Source: Mycolicibacterium setense (GTDB lineage: Bacteria > Actinomycetota > Actinomycetes > Mycobacteriales > Mycobacteriaceae). From it: a stretch of DNA of 64,000 bases. The notes under the pieces were generated by a model. The model made no database searches. It had not been told where the DNA came from and saw only the letters and a program-made list of their open reading frames with translations. The position numbers were made by a program, and so were the translations under genes. Positions 54,285 to 63,450 of this stretch are shown here, one piece after another; position 1 is the stretch's first letter; each line of letters starts with the position of its first letter. The stretch is from contig NZ_JTJW01000009.1 of NCBI RefSeq assembly GCF_000805385.1, positions 248,001-312,000 of the forward strand, in the 5' to 3' direction.

Positions 54285-57113
54285 CTAGTTCCCCAGCTTC
54301 GACGCGATATGCCGACGGGAACGGATACCCAACTTGCCGAACACTTTTCGCAGGTGCCACTCGACGGTGTGAGCGCTGATGAACAGTTGCGCGCCGATCT
54401 CCGAATTGGTCAGTCCGTCGGCGGCGAGCCGGGCGATCTGCATCTCCTGCGCGGTGAGCGACGCGGCGTCGACCGCCCGCCGGCCCGTTGCCCTGGCCGA
54501 CGTCGCTGCCCCTGCGGCGGCGAGTTCTCGGCGGGCCCGCTCAGCGAACCCGTCGGCGCCCAAGTCGCTCAGCAGGGCGTATGCCTGGCGGAGGCGTTGC
54601 CGGGCTTCGTCCCGTCGCTGTTCGCTCCGCAGCCACTCGCCGTACACCAAATAGGCTCGTGCGGTGAGCATTCGGACGTCCGTACGCTCAAGGAACTCGA
54701 TCGCCTCCCGATAGCGTTGTTCGGCGACGGGACCGTCAGCCACCAGCGCGCCGACGTAGGCCGCCGTGCCGCGCGCCCAGTCGGTCCCGCTCACCGCAGC
54801 CATGTTCTCGATATGTCGCACCGCCTCGGTCGCCTCGGCCGGCACCCCCGATCGTGCTGCCGCCTCGACCAATTCGACCATCGACCATGTCGACAGTCCA
54901 AGCTCCCGTGGATATGCCGATCCACGCCGAGCAGCCAGGAGCGCCTCGTCATACCGGCCGAGTCCGTTGTACAGTACCGCGGCTGCCCACTCCGTCGCCG
55001 TCAGTGCCTTGCCCTCGCCGCGCAACAACGGGTCGGAGGTGATCAGATCGATCGCTTGCATCGTGCGCGTCTCGTCGCCTCGCCACGGTTCGACGACCAT
55101 GGCGCCGTAGTGCGCGAAGAAACTGCTTCCGGTGACCTCGCCCAACGTTGCGGCCTGAGCGACCAGCGCGTCGGACGCGGCCAGGTCGCCCGCATAAACG
55201 CGGTTCGACAACCGCAGCAGCAGCGCCGACGGCAGGACGGCAAGTGCGCCGGCGTCCACAGCAAGCTCGACCAACCTGGCCGACAGCGTGGACCAGGCGT
55301 CGAATTCCCAAGTGTTGTGCGCCAATCGGCACGCCAAGGGCAGCCAGCCCAACCCATCCGCTGGGGAGAACCCTCCTGTTCGATAGGCCGCGAGGGCACG
55401 GTGAACCAGCGGCGCCCCCTGCGCGTAACCCGCAACCGTGATCCGGGAAACGCCTTCCAGGAGCAGATCTGAGCAAGCCGGGTCCGCGGGCCGCCGCATC
55501 GCGAGGATCGCAGCCGCCACCTGCTCCACCCCGACCTCGTCAGGCAATCTGCCGGCGGTGAGGGCGGCGTAGAGGGCATCACGATAGGTCTCGGTTGCCA
55601 ACGCCGAGTCAAGTGGCTCAAGCTGTTTGGCCGCGCCGAGGAGTGAGGGCAGACCCGCGCTCGCGCTCCGGAACGAGAAGAGACTTCGCCCACGCACGAG
55701 TTCGGCGAGGGCATGCTCACGCTTGGTCAACGGCAGCGCCGCGAGGTCGTCGAGAAGTTCGAGAGCCTCACCGAACTCGCCTGCCTCGCTCTTGGCCTGC
55801 GCTGCTGCCAGCGACCGGGAGCCACGACGACGCGGATCAGGCGTGAGTTCGGCGGAACGGTCGAGAAATGCGGCCGCCGCGGCAGCACCACCGCGTGCGC
55901 GGGCGCGGGCAGCCGCCAGCTCGAGGCCTGCGGCCACACCTTCATCGGGCTGACCTGCCGCACTTGCCAAGTGCCACGCACGTCGATCGGGGTCGTGTTC
56001 GGGGTCCGTCGCCTCAGCCAACGCCCGGTGCACCTGCCGGCGCTGCAGTGTCGTCGCCGATTTGTATACCGCCGAGCGCACCAGCGGATGCCGGAACCGG
56101 ACCATCGTGCCGATGGTGAGTAGCTCGCCCGCCTGAGCTTCGGAGCCGGCGGCGACGGTGTCGATGTTCAACTCCACGGCCGCGCGGCGCAACAACGCAG
56201 CATCTCCCACCGGATCAGCCGCGGCGAGCAGCACCAGAAGCTGGGCCCCCGGTGACAACGAACGAAGGCGACGCAAGAAACCCTTCTCGATCTGGCCGGC
56301 CAGCGGTTGGTCGTCGATCCGGTCGGTCCACACGGCCACCTGCGCAGCCGTCACCTCACGTGGAAGTTCCAGGAGCGCAAGTGGATTCCCCCGGGATTCG
56401 GCCAGAATACGATCGAGCACCCGGTCGTCGACGCGGCCCGGGCAGCCCCGTGCCAGCAGAGTCCGGGCGTCGTGATCGCTCAGGCCCTCGATCCGCAGCG
56501 CGGGTAGATCCGCCAGGGCATCGCCCACTACGGGCTCGCGTACTGCGAAGAGCAGCACCACCCGCTCGGCCAGCAGCCGGCGACCGACAAACGACAAGGT
56601 CTGAGCGGAAATCCGGTCCAACCATTGCGCATCGTCGATCAAACACACCACGGGCTGCCGCGCCGCCGCTTCCGCCAACAGGCTCAGGACTGCCAGTCCG
56701 ACGAGGAACCGGTCCGCGGGAGTGCCCGCGCTGAGCCCGAACGCCGTTTCGAGCGCCGACCGCTGTGGGACAGGTAGCCGGTCGAAATGTTTCCGGAAGG
56801 GCTCGCACAGCCGGTTCAACCCGCCGAAAGCCAGCTCTGCCTCCGCCTCGATCCCCGCGACGCGCACCACCTGGCATGCGGGCGCGTGGTCGCCCACGTA
56901 GTCGAGCAACGCGGTCTTGCCGATGCCGGCTTCTCCCCGCAGGACCAGTGCTGCACTGCGACCGCCCGCCACCGCCGTGACCATGTCGTCGAGGGCCGTG
57001 CGCTCCCATCGCCGGCCGACAAGCCGTCCCCGCGTTCCGTCGAGTCGCGCCATCTCCTCGACACGAGGCGTCTGGACGGTCCAGGCCAACCGGCCTGAGG
57101 TATCGGGACTCAT
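54285..57113 (-). CDS. LAL-type ATPase regulator with LuxR HTH (second of three)
   Basis: A 942-residue paralogue of its neighbours. GEAGIGKT (60-67) is Walker A, VVCLIDDAQWLD Walker B, and the C-terminal HTH is ARLAADGLTNSEIGAQLFIS plus HTVEWHLRKVFGKLGI. The ATG at 57113 overlaps the stop of the sigma factor gene (ATGA), so the two are translationally coupled, which decides the start. It should be expressed together with the sigma factor upstream and probably with the LAL gene downstream. Confidence 0.89.
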   Translation of the reverse strand: MSPDTSGRLAWTVQTPRVEEMARLDGTRGRLVGRRWERTALDDMVTAVAGGRSAALVLRGEAGIGKTALLDYVGDHAPACQVVRVAGIEAEAELAFGGLNRLCEPFRKHFDRLPVPQRSALETAFGLSAGTPADRFLVGLAVLSLLAEAAARQPVVCLIDDAQWLDRISAQTLSFVGRRLLAERVVLLFAVREPVVGDALADLPALRIEGLSDHDARTLLARGCPGRVDDRVLDRILAESRGNPLALLELPREVTAAQVAVWTDRIDDQPLAGQIEKGFLRRLRSLSPGAQLLVLLAAADPVGDAALLRRAAVELNIDTVAAGSEAQAGELLTIGTMVRFRHPLVRSAVYKSATTLQRRQVHRALAEATDPEHDPDRRAWHLASAAGQPDEGVAAGLELAAARARARGGAAAAAAFLDRSAELTPDPRRRGSRSLAAAQAKSEAGEFGEALELLDDLAALPLTKREHALAELVRGRSLFSFRSASAGLPSLLGAAKQLEPLDSALATETYRDALYAALTAGRLPDEVGVEQVAAAILAMRRPADPACSDLLLEGVSRITVAGYAQGAPLVHRALAAYRTGGFSPADGLGWLPLACRLAHNTWEFDAWSTLSARLVELAVDAGALAVLPSALLLRLSNRVYAGDLAASDALVAQAATLGEVTGSSFFAHYGAMVVEPWRGDETRTMQAIDLITSDPLLRGEGKALTATEWAAAVLYNGLGRYDEALLAARRGSAYPRELGLSTWSMVELVEAAARSGVPAEATEAVRHIENMAAVSGTDWARGTAAYVGALVADGPVAEQRYREAIEFLERTDVRMLTARAYLVYGEWLRSEQRRDEARQRLRQAYALLSDLGADGFAERARRELAAAGAATSARATGRRAVDAASLTAQEMQIARLAADGLTNSEIGAQLFISAHTVEWHLRKVFGKLGIRSRRHIASKLGN

Positions 57114-57742
57114 GCGGCTCGGGAGGCGGCGTAGCCGCCGGCGAGGATGTGCTCCAGATCCCGCCGATCACCGGTGCGCGCGGCCTGCAGGAACGCGGTG
57201 GCAACACGGCGGTGCGCGGCAATCCGGACTGCTGAGACGCGCTCACCGGTGTCGAGGCGGGTCTGGGCCCGGCGAACCAGTTGCCGCGCGTTGGCGACAC
57301 TGGTTCGCAGCAACGCGGCGATGTCCACATACGCATAGTCGAACCCTCTGCGCAGCACGTAGGCGCCCAGCTCCCCTGGCGTCAACCTGGCCATCAGCAG
57401 CGCCAGCAGCTCCTCGACCAGAGCGGTCTGTTCGGTCCGCGACACGGGCTCGTCGGCGCCGGTGTCGACCAGGTAGTCCAATGGCGACGCGGTCGGTGCT
57501 TCGTAGCGGTGCCGGGCCGACTGGATGACGTTGATCGCGAGGTTCGTCGTGGTGGTGGTCAGAAATGCGGCCGGGTTCTCCACGATCGCGCGGTCCGTGC
57601 GCTGCCACCGCAGCCAGGCCTCCTGGACCAGGTCTTCGGCGCCACAGGTCTCTCCGGTAACTCCGTAGGCGATACCGAACAGCCGCGTGCGATGGGTGAG
57701 AAAGGTGTCGAGAGCCAGGCCCAGTTCATCCGGTGTCGACAT
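57110..57742 (-). CDS. ECF-type sigma factor with shortened SnoaL-like tail
   Basis: A 210-residue sigma-70-family factor. Region 2 is about 12-78 (TRLFGIAYGVTG, AEDLVQEAWLRWQ, NPAAFLTTTTTNLAINV) and region 4 about 110-160 (LTPGELGAYVLRRGFDYAYVDIAALLRTSVANARQLVRRA core). The body matches SigJ/ECF41-like factors, which normally run to about 300 residues with a SnoaL-like regulatory domain. Here only its first helix (VATAFLQAARTGDRRDLEHIL) is present before the stop. The ATG at 57742 has GGAGG upstream. It is coupled to the LAL gene by ATGA overlap. No anti-sigma gene is seen. Confidence 0.86.
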   Translation of the reverse strand: MSTPDELGLALDTFLTHRTRLFGIAYGVTGETCGAEDLVQEAWLRWQRTDRAIVENPAAFLTTTTTNLAINVIQSARHRYEAPTASPLDYLVDTGADEPVSRTEQTALVEELLALLMARLTPGELGAYVLRRGFDYAYVDIAALLRTSVANARQLVRRAQTRLDTGERVSAVRIAAHRRVATAFLQAARTGDRRDLEHILAGGYAASRAA

Positions 57743-57847
57743 ACCTCCACCCTGGATGCCACGGGGCCTCCGTCGCGCCACGGAACTGCGTGGTCGAGTC
57801 CGTGGGCTGTGCACCACGGGACTACGCGGGCCGGCTACGTAGCGGGG

Positions 57848-60619
57848 CTAGCCCGAAGGTGCCAGGGCACCCGGCAGCTCGCGGCGGGAGCTGATGCCGA
57901 GCTTCGTGTACACCTTGCGCAGGTGCCATTCCACGGTGTGTGGGCTGAGGAAGAGCTCCGCGCCGATCTTCGGGTTGGTCATTCCGGCGGCGGCCAACGC
58001 GGCGATCTGCGCCTCCTGCGGGGTCAGGCTGGTCGTCGGCCCGGCTTCCCGGCTTCGCACGTGCTCACCGGTGGCCAGCAGTTCGCGCCGCGCCCGTTCG
58101 GCGAACGCCGTGGCTCCCATGCCATCGAACATCTCGTGTGCGGTGCGGAGGTGTTCCCGCGCCAGTGCCCGCCGACGGTTCCGGCGCAACCACTCGCCGT
58201 AGAGCAGGTGGGTGCGTGCCACCTCGACGACCACGCGGTCGCGGGCAAGTTCCTCGATGGCCGTGCGGTACAGCGCGTCCGCCTCGTCATCGTCGGCGAG
58301 CAGGGCTCGGCTGCGCGCGCTGACGCCACGTGCCCAGCCGGAACCGGCCGCGCGCGTCAGTTCAACCAGACGATCGAGCGATGTCTGGGCCGCCCCGAGC
58401 TCGCCACACCGAACCGCGGCCTCGACATGCTCGACCAACGACAGCCCGGTGAAGTTGTAGCCGTCGTGCTCGATGCCCGCCCGGGCCACCGCGAGTGCCT
58501 CGTCGTACCGCGCCAGGCCGTTGTACAGCACTCCCTGGACATAGCCGGTGACCCCCAGGAGCGAGACCTCGCCGTGTTGGGCAGCACGGGCTTTGGCCTC
58601 CGCGATCGGGCCGGCAGCGGCATCCTCCTCACCGCGCCACGCGGCCAGCACCAGCGAGGCGTAGGCGTGTGGGGTTTGTCCGGTCGCGGTGGAGATCGCG
58701 TCGGCCTCGTCGATCATGCGGGCGGCCGTGGCGAAGTCGCCATGGTGGATGTAGACGCCACCCAGGTAGATCAGCGCCGGCGGCAACGCCCCGAGCGCAC
58801 CGATGTCACGGGCGAGCCTCACCGCCCGGGTGGCGAAGGTGTCCCACGCGGGCAGATCCCACCCGTAGTGGATGAACGATTCCAGCGCGACCGGCACGAG
58901 CAGCAGCCATCGCATCGTCGCCTCACGGCTGTGCAGGTCCTCCTGCGCGAACGGTTCGAAGGCCCGGCGCAATGCCGGCACACCGGTCTCATAGCCGTCG
59001 GCCAGCAGGGTGGCGACGCCGTCCAACAGCAGGTCGGCGGCCTCGGAGTTCGACGGCGGAGCGCCGGAAGCCCGGGCGGCGACCGCCGCGGCCTTGGCGC
59101 CGGCGGCTCCGTGGACCCGGCCGGCGAAGACTGTCGCGCTGATCGCCTCCAGATAGGTCTCGCGGGCCAGTGGCGACCCGGCGGCCGTGAATTGCGCGGC
59201 GGCGTCGAGCAGCAATGGAGCCGCTTCGTCACTGCGACTGCGGCCGAACAGGATTCGGGCCCGCAGACGTGCCAGCCGGGCCTGGTCCAACGGGTCGAGC
59301 GGACACAAGCTGGCCAGGGTGGCCAACTCGGTCGCGCGATCCGGGGAGGCGGCCGAGAAATGTGCTTCGGCCGCCGCCAGCGCCCGGCGCCCGCGCTGCC
59401 AGAGGTCCGGGGTCAGCTCGGTGGCGCGCTCCAGCAGGACCGCCTCGGCCGCCATCCCACCGCGCTGCCGCGCCCGGCCCGCCGCGTGGTCCAAGCCCGC
59501 CGCGACCTCCTCGTCGGGCCCATCGGCGGCCTCCGCCGCGTGCCAGGCGCAGCGGTCCGGATCGAGAACCGGGTCGGTGACGGCCGCCAGGGCCCGGTGG
59601 ACTGCCCGGCGCTCCTCGGGATCGGCCTGCCGGTACACCGCCGAGCGCACCAGCGGGTGGCGGAACCGGACGGACTCGCCGAATTCGATCAGACCGGCCG
59701 CCTTGGCGGGCGCGGCATCGGGCGCGATGTCCATCGCCTCGGCCGCGCGCACCAACAGCCGGGCCTCCCCGATCGGCTCTGCCGCCGCGATCAAAAGCAG
59801 CGTTCGGGTCGGCGCCGGCAGCATCTGGATCCGGTCGGCGAAGCCCTGTTCTATGCGACTCGACACCGATTCGCGGGCCGTCGCACTCCCCGCCTCCACG
59901 CCGTAGGCGAGCTCAGCGGCACTGCGGCCGCGGTAGAGCTCCAGCAGCGCGAGCGGATTGCCGGAGGTCTCGGCGACCAGCCGATCGCGTACGCGCTCCT
60001 CGAGCCGCCCCTCCACCGCGGCCTCCAGCAGTTCACCGGCCGCTGCCGGCTCGAGACCTCCCAGCCGCAGTTCAGGCAGGTTCTTGAGGACCGCCTGGCC
60101 CTCTGGATCGCGCACGGAGTAGACCATCGCGACGGCCTCGGCCAACAGCCGGCGCGCCACGAACTCCAACGTCAGCACGGACACCTGATCCAGCCACTGG
60201 GCGTCGTCGACGATGACCAGTACGGGCTTTGTCTCTGAGGCCCGGGTGAGCAGGGTCAGAACCGCCAGGCCGACCAGGAACCGATCCGGCGGATCACCGG
60301 CGGCCAACCCGAAGGCGACCCGCAGCGCATCCCGCTGCGGCTCGGGCAGCGCATCGACCGTGCCGAGGAACGGTGCGCACAGTTGGTGCAGGCCGGCATA
60401 GGCGAGTTCCATGTCCGCCTCGATCCCGCGGGCGGTGGTCACGGTCATCCCCGAGGCCTGGGCCGCCACGAACTCCAACAACACCGATTTCCCGATGCCG
60501 GCCTCGCCCCGGATCACCGCTACCGCCGATTCACCCCGGCGCAGCCCGCTGAGCAGGTCGGTCAACTGCGTGCACTCGCGTTGCCTGCCAACCAGGTTGG
60601 GCAACGGGCTGGCACTCAT
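57848..60619 (-). CDS. LAL-type ATPase regulator with LuxR HTH (third of three)
   Basis: A 923-residue LAL regulator. Walker A is GEAGIGKS (38-45), Walker B VLVIVDDAQWLD (about 140-151), followed by a long helical region. The C-terminal HTH carries LTPQEAQIAALAAAGMTNPKIGAELFLS and HTVEWHLRKVYTKLGI. The ATG at 60619 is chosen over an in-frame extension that would cross the divergent promoter. It is followed, after 105 bp, by the sigma factor gene on the same strand and diverges from a fumarate-reductase-like flavoprotein, which is a plausible target. Confidence 0.89.
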   Translation of the reverse strand: MSASPLPNLVGRQRECTQLTDLLSGLRRGESAVAVIRGEAGIGKSVLLEFVAAQASGMTVTTARGIEADMELAYAGLHQLCAPFLGTVDALPEPQRDALRVAFGLAAGDPPDRFLVGLAVLTLLTRASETKPVLVIVDDAQWLDQVSVLTLEFVARRLLAEAVAMVYSVRDPEGQAVLKNLPELRLGGLEPAAAGELLEAAVEGRLEERVRDRLVAETSGNPLALLELYRGRSAAELAYGVEAGSATARESVSSRIEQGFADRIQMLPAPTRTLLLIAAAEPIGEARLLVRAAEAMDIAPDAAPAKAAGLIEFGESVRFRHPLVRSAVYRQADPEERRAVHRALAAVTDPVLDPDRCAWHAAEAADGPDEEVAAGLDHAAGRARQRGGMAAEAVLLERATELTPDLWQRGRRALAAAEAHFSAASPDRATELATLASLCPLDPLDQARLARLRARILFGRSRSDEAAPLLLDAAAQFTAAGSPLARETYLEAISATVFAGRVHGAAGAKAAAVAARASGAPPSNSEAADLLLDGVATLLADGYETGVPALRRAFEPFAQEDLHSREATMRWLLLVPVALESFIHYGWDLPAWDTFATRAVRLARDIGALGALPPALIYLGGVYIHHGDFATAARMIDEADAISTATGQTPHAYASLVLAAWRGEEDAAAGPIAEAKARAAQHGEVSLLGVTGYVQGVLYNGLARYDEALAVARAGIEHDGYNFTGLSLVEHVEAAVRCGELGAAQTSLDRLVELTRAAGSGWARGVSARSRALLADDDEADALYRTAIEELARDRVVVEVARTHLLYGEWLRRNRRRALAREHLRTAHEMFDGMGATAFAERARRELLATGEHVRSREAGPTTSLTPQEAQIAALAAAGMTNPKIGAELFLSPHTVEWHLRKVYTKLGISSRRELPGALAPSG

Positions 60620-60685
60620 GCGTACGGCTCCTGGCAGGGCTGGGCGGCACGGATGTGCACGGCTGGCGAGAAATCTACCGGGATT

Positions 60686-60700
60686 GTCACAAACCGTGAC
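60686..60700. promoter_or_regulatory. Inverted repeat in the LAL/flavoprotein divergent gap
   Basis: GTCAC-AAACC-GTGAC is a perfect 5-bp-arm repeat in the 128-bp gap between divergent starts, about 50 nt before the flavoprotein ATG. The surrounding TGTCACA also resembles an ECF41-type -35, but no matching -10 was found. Confidence 0.35.
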
Positions 60701-60747
60701 GCCGCCCGGTCGGTACTTATAACCGGTCGTCTGCCCCAGGAGATTCC

Positions 60748-62412
60748 ATGTCACCCCGCGAACATCAGCTCGCCACGTCTGTCCTGGTGGTGGGGGTCGG
60801 GGGTGCCGGGTTGCGAGTGGCCATCGAACTCGCCGAGGCCGGCGTGGCGGTCACGGCAGTGAGCAAGCACACACCGGATGACGATCACACCGGTCTGACC
60901 CTCAGCGGGATCAACGCGGCGCTGGACACCGGCAACGGCTGGGAACAGCACGCGGCCGACACCCTGCTGGAAAGCCGCCTGCTGGCCGATCCACGCACCG
61001 TGCAGCGGGTCGCCCAGGGCGCCGCCCAAGGCATCCACGACCTGGAGCGCTTCGGCATGCGCTTCGAGCGTCACGACGCAGGACGGGCCACCGGGACCCA
61101 TCCATACCGGCGCAAGGCCGACGCCGGCGAAGTGCAACGCGTCCTGCGTGAACACGCGGTCCGGCTCGGGATCCCGATCCTCCCGACGGTTTATGTGACT
61201 CAGATCCTGGTGAACGACGGAGCGGTCTTCGGCGCCTACGGCTTCGATCTCGTCGACGGCGCACGGTATCTCGTGCATGCCGACGCGGTGGTCCTGGCGA
61301 CAGGTGGCCACACCCGGATCTGGCGCCGGACATCGGCCCGCCGGGACGAGAACACCGGCGACTCGTTCCGCCTCGCCGCCGAGGCGGGCGCCGGATTGCG
61401 AGACGCCGAACTCGTGCAGTTCCGGCCATTCGGCTTACTCGGTCCCGAAAACGCGGCAGGGACACTGATCAGCGATTCGGTGTGCGAAGAGGGCGGTTTA
61501 CTACTGAACACCGTCGGCGAACGGTTCATGACCCGATACGACCCCGAACACATGGAGCGCACCAGTCGGGACCGGGCCGCGATGGCGTCCTACGCCGAGA
61601 TCACGGCGGGTCGCGGTACCCGGACCGGCGGGGTCTGGCTGGACCTGTCGCATCTGCCTGCCGAGAAGGTCATGACCCGACTGCCGCAGGTGTACCAGAC
61701 CGTGTTGGAGCTCCAGGGGCGCGACGTCACCCGGGACCCGATCGAGGTGGCCCCGACCGCGCACTACTCATTGGGCGGGGTCGCGGTCCGGCCCCAGGAC
61801 CACGGCACCGAGGTCGACGGGCTGTTCGTCACCGGCGAAGCCACCACCGGATTGCACGGCGCGGGGCTGCTGGACGGAAACTCCTTGATCGCGGTGATGG
61901 TCTACGGCCGGCTGACCGGGCAAGCCGCAGCCGACTACTCGGCGCGGCTCACCGCCCAGCGTCGCTCACTGGCGGCGGTCCGTGAAGCTGAGGCGCAAGT
62001 CGACCGACTGCTGGCCGCCGATGGCGGTGAGAACATCCGCGGGTTGCAGCGTGCGGTGCGCAACCTGATGACCGAGCACGCCGGAGTGGTCCGAGACGAG
62101 ACCGGCCTGCTCTCCGGATTGGCAGCGCTCGGGGAGATCGAGGCGCGCATCGCCGACGTGGGTGTGCACACCGACATCAGCGGCTTCCTGGACCTGGCGC
62201 ACGCCTTCGACCTCCGGTCCGCAGTGCTTTCCGCCCGCGCCACGCTCGAGTGTGCGCTGGAACGACGTGAGACCCGGGGCTGCCACATCCGTTCCGACTA
62301 CCCCGATCTCGACCCGGCGCTGCGGGTGAACCTGGTGTGGTCACCGCACCACGGCGTGCGCCGCGAGCCGGTCGCACCGATACCCACCGACATTGCCGAG
62401 TTGATGCAGTAG
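60748..62412 (+). CDS. FAD-dependent oxidoreductase, fumarate reductase/L-aspartate oxidase-like
   Basis: A 554-residue flavoprotein of the SdhA/FrdA/NadB family. The FAD motif GVGGAG is at 16-21, and DDHTGLTLSGINAAL (about 45-59) parallels the SHT...GGINAAL flavin region. VVLATGGHTRIW, PTAHYSLGGV (about 331-340) and the C-terminal helical domain with NLVWSPHH complete it. The substrate-binding segment usually written HGANRLGGNSL reads HGAGLLDGNSL, so the family's Arg is absent and the substrate may differ from succinate, fumarate or aspartate. No iron-sulfur or membrane-anchor gene is adjacent. Start ATG at 60748 with AGGAGA. Confidence 0.84.
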   Translation: MSPREHQLATSVLVVGVGGAGLRVAIELAEAGVAVTAVSKHTPDDDHTGLTLSGINAALDTGNGWEQHAADTLLESRLLADPRTVQRVAQGAAQGIHDLERFGMRFERHDAGRATGTHPYRRKADAGEVQRVLREHAVRLGIPILPTVYVTQILVNDGAVFGAYGFDLVDGARYLVHADAVVLATGGHTRIWRRTSARRDENTGDSFRLAAEAGAGLRDAELVQFRPFGLLGPENAAGTLISDSVCEEGGLLLNTVGERFMTRYDPEHMERTSRDRAAMASYAEITAGRGTRTGGVWLDLSHLPAEKVMTRLPQVYQTVLELQGRDVTRDPIEVAPTAHYSLGGVAVRPQDHGTEVDGLFVTGEATTGLHGAGLLDGNSLIAVMVYGRLTGQAAADYSARLTAQRRSLAAVREAEAQVDRLLAADGGENIRGLQRAVRNLMTEHAGVVRDETGLLSGLAALGEIEARIADVGVHTDISGFLDLAHAFDLRSAVLSARATLECALERRETRGCHIRSDYPDLDPALRVNLVWSPHHGVRREPVAPIPTDIAELMQ

Positions 62413-62415
62413 GAG

Positions 62416-62586
62416 TCAGCGCTTCGGTTCGCCGTGCTCGGCCTCGGCCAACCGTTGGTGCAGCCGTTCCCGGATGTCCTGCGGGGTGTAGGCGTTGCGA
62501 CGGCGTTGATCACGCGCCACCATCACGCCACCCGCGACTACACCGGCGACACCGGCCAGCCCGACCCACTTCCAGATACTGCGCAT
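62416..62586 (-). CDS. Small single-span membrane protein
   Basis: A 56-residue protein: a short basic N-terminus MRSIWKW, a hydrophobic Gly/Val/Ala segment at about 8-24, then a charged soluble tail RDQRRRNAYTPQDIRERLHQRLAEAEHG. The pattern of one membrane anchor with an amphipathic helical tail is common in mycobacterial small proteins of unknown function; I do not recognise a named family. ATG at 62586, stop at 62416, 3 bp after the flavoprotein stop on the other strand; it diverges from the next gene by 23 bp. Confidence 0.72.
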   Translation of the reverse strand: MRSIWKWVGLAGVAGVVAGGVMVARDQRRRNAYTPQDIRERLHQRLAEAEHGEPKR

Positions 62587-62609
62587 GCTCAGAGTGTGCC
62601 TAAGCTTCG

Positions 62610-63308
62610 GTGGTGAAAGCGAACACGGTGTCGTTGACCAAGGCGCTGGAGGAGACCCGTACCGGTGACATCTGGCTGTTTCGCGGCGGCTCCGGACCGG
62701 ATCGGGCGATCCAGACGCTGACCAACAGTCCCGTCAACCATGTCGGGATGACCGTGGCGATCGACGATCTGCCACCGCTGATCTGGCACGCCGAGCTCGG
62801 CGACAAGCTGCTCGACATGTGGACCGCCACCAACCACCGCGGCGTGCAGCTCAACGATGCCCGCCAGGCCGTCGAACGCTGGGCGCACAGCTACGGGCAG
62901 CGCTGCTGGATCCGTCAGCTCACCCCGTTCGCGTCCCGCGAGCAGGAGGACAACCTCCTCAAGGTGATCGCCCGGATGGACGGCACGGCCTTCCCCACCA
63001 CCGCGCGGCTCACCGGCCGCTGGCTTCGCGGGCGCATACCAGGCGTCGGCGATTTCACCCGCGGAATTCCCTTTGTGCACAGCAAGGTTCGCCAGTCGAC
63101 CGAGCGCAAAAAGGCGCGCACCCGTCAGGTCGGGCTCGAGACCGCCTACTGTGCTGAAACCGTGGCCATCACCTATGAGGAGATGGGCCTGCTGAGCACC
63201 GAGAAGCACTACAACTGGTTCGATCCGGGCTCGTTCTGGAGCGGTGACGAGCTGCCGCTGGCCACCGGTTACCGGTTGGGCGACGAGATCTCAGTGATCG
63301 TCGACTAG
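62610..63308 (+). CDS. Permuted NlpC/P60-like (YiiX/DUF830-type) cysteine hydrolase
   Basis: A 232-residue protein with a permuted papain-like layout. GDIWLFRGGSGPDRAIQTLTNSP followed by NHVGM places the His (about 44) first, and TAYCAETVAITYEEMGLL places the Cys (about 181) and a Glu late. This order is that of YiiX/YebB-like enzymes, which may cleave amide or thioester bonds in peptides or lipids. No signal peptide is seen. The start is GTG at 62610 or the adjacent GTG at 62613. Substrate unknown. Confidence 0.75.
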   Translation: MVKANTVSLTKALEETRTGDIWLFRGGSGPDRAIQTLTNSPVNHVGMTVAIDDLPPLIWHAELGDKLLDMWTATNHRGVQLNDARQAVERWAHSYGQRCWIRQLTPFASREQEDNLLKVIARMDGTAFPTTARLTGRWLRGRIPGVGDFTRGIPFVHSKVRQSTERKKARTRQVGLETAYCAETVAITYEEMGLLSTEKHYNWFDPGSFWSGDELPLATGYRLGDEISVIVD

Positions 63309-63381
63309 GGGGCAGCCCGTCGGTCTCTGACGCCGTCACCTTCTGAGCCATGAACCAATCTGGCCCATAGCCACCCTCAGG

Positions 63382-63424
63382 TGTCAGCGATGTCCCGAGA
63401 CATACACCTGTCAGCGATGTCCCG
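63382..63424. repeat. Two 16-nt direct repeats, possible mobile-element remnant
   Basis: TGTCAGCGATGTCCCG occurs at 63382-63397 and 63409-63424, spaced 27 bp, with AGACA after the first copy. Such TGTC...GACA sequences recall the ends of IS481/IS3-type elements in actinobacteria. No transposase fragment is present in the 208-bp gap, so this would be a scar at most. Confidence 0.5.
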
Positions 63425-63435
63425 GATCAGAACAT

Positions 63436-63450
63436 GTCAGTATTGAGCAG
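63436..63450 (-). repeat. Degenerate third copy of the hairpin-loop repeat
   Basis: GTCAGTATTGAGCAG is the exact complement of the 15-nt loop core CTGCTCAATACTGAC of the element at 5178-5218. On the minus strand it is flanked by GGAT and GATCC, a vestige of the stem. It lies in the same gene-free stretch as the direct repeats just upstream. Confidence 0.5.

Noticed and set aside
57281-60238. A 985-codon open frame on the plus strand opposite the sigma factor and the third LAL gene
   Set aside because: It spans two well-supported minus-strand genes and an intergenic gap, has low-complexity Arg/Gly/Gln-rich composition and no recognisable domain. Long antisense frames are expected at this GC content.
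60685-60713. ECF41-type promoter (TGTCACA then CGTC) in front of the flavoprotein gene
   Set aside because: The -35-like TGTCACA is present but the bases at the expected distance read CGGT rather than CGTC; only weakly suggestive.
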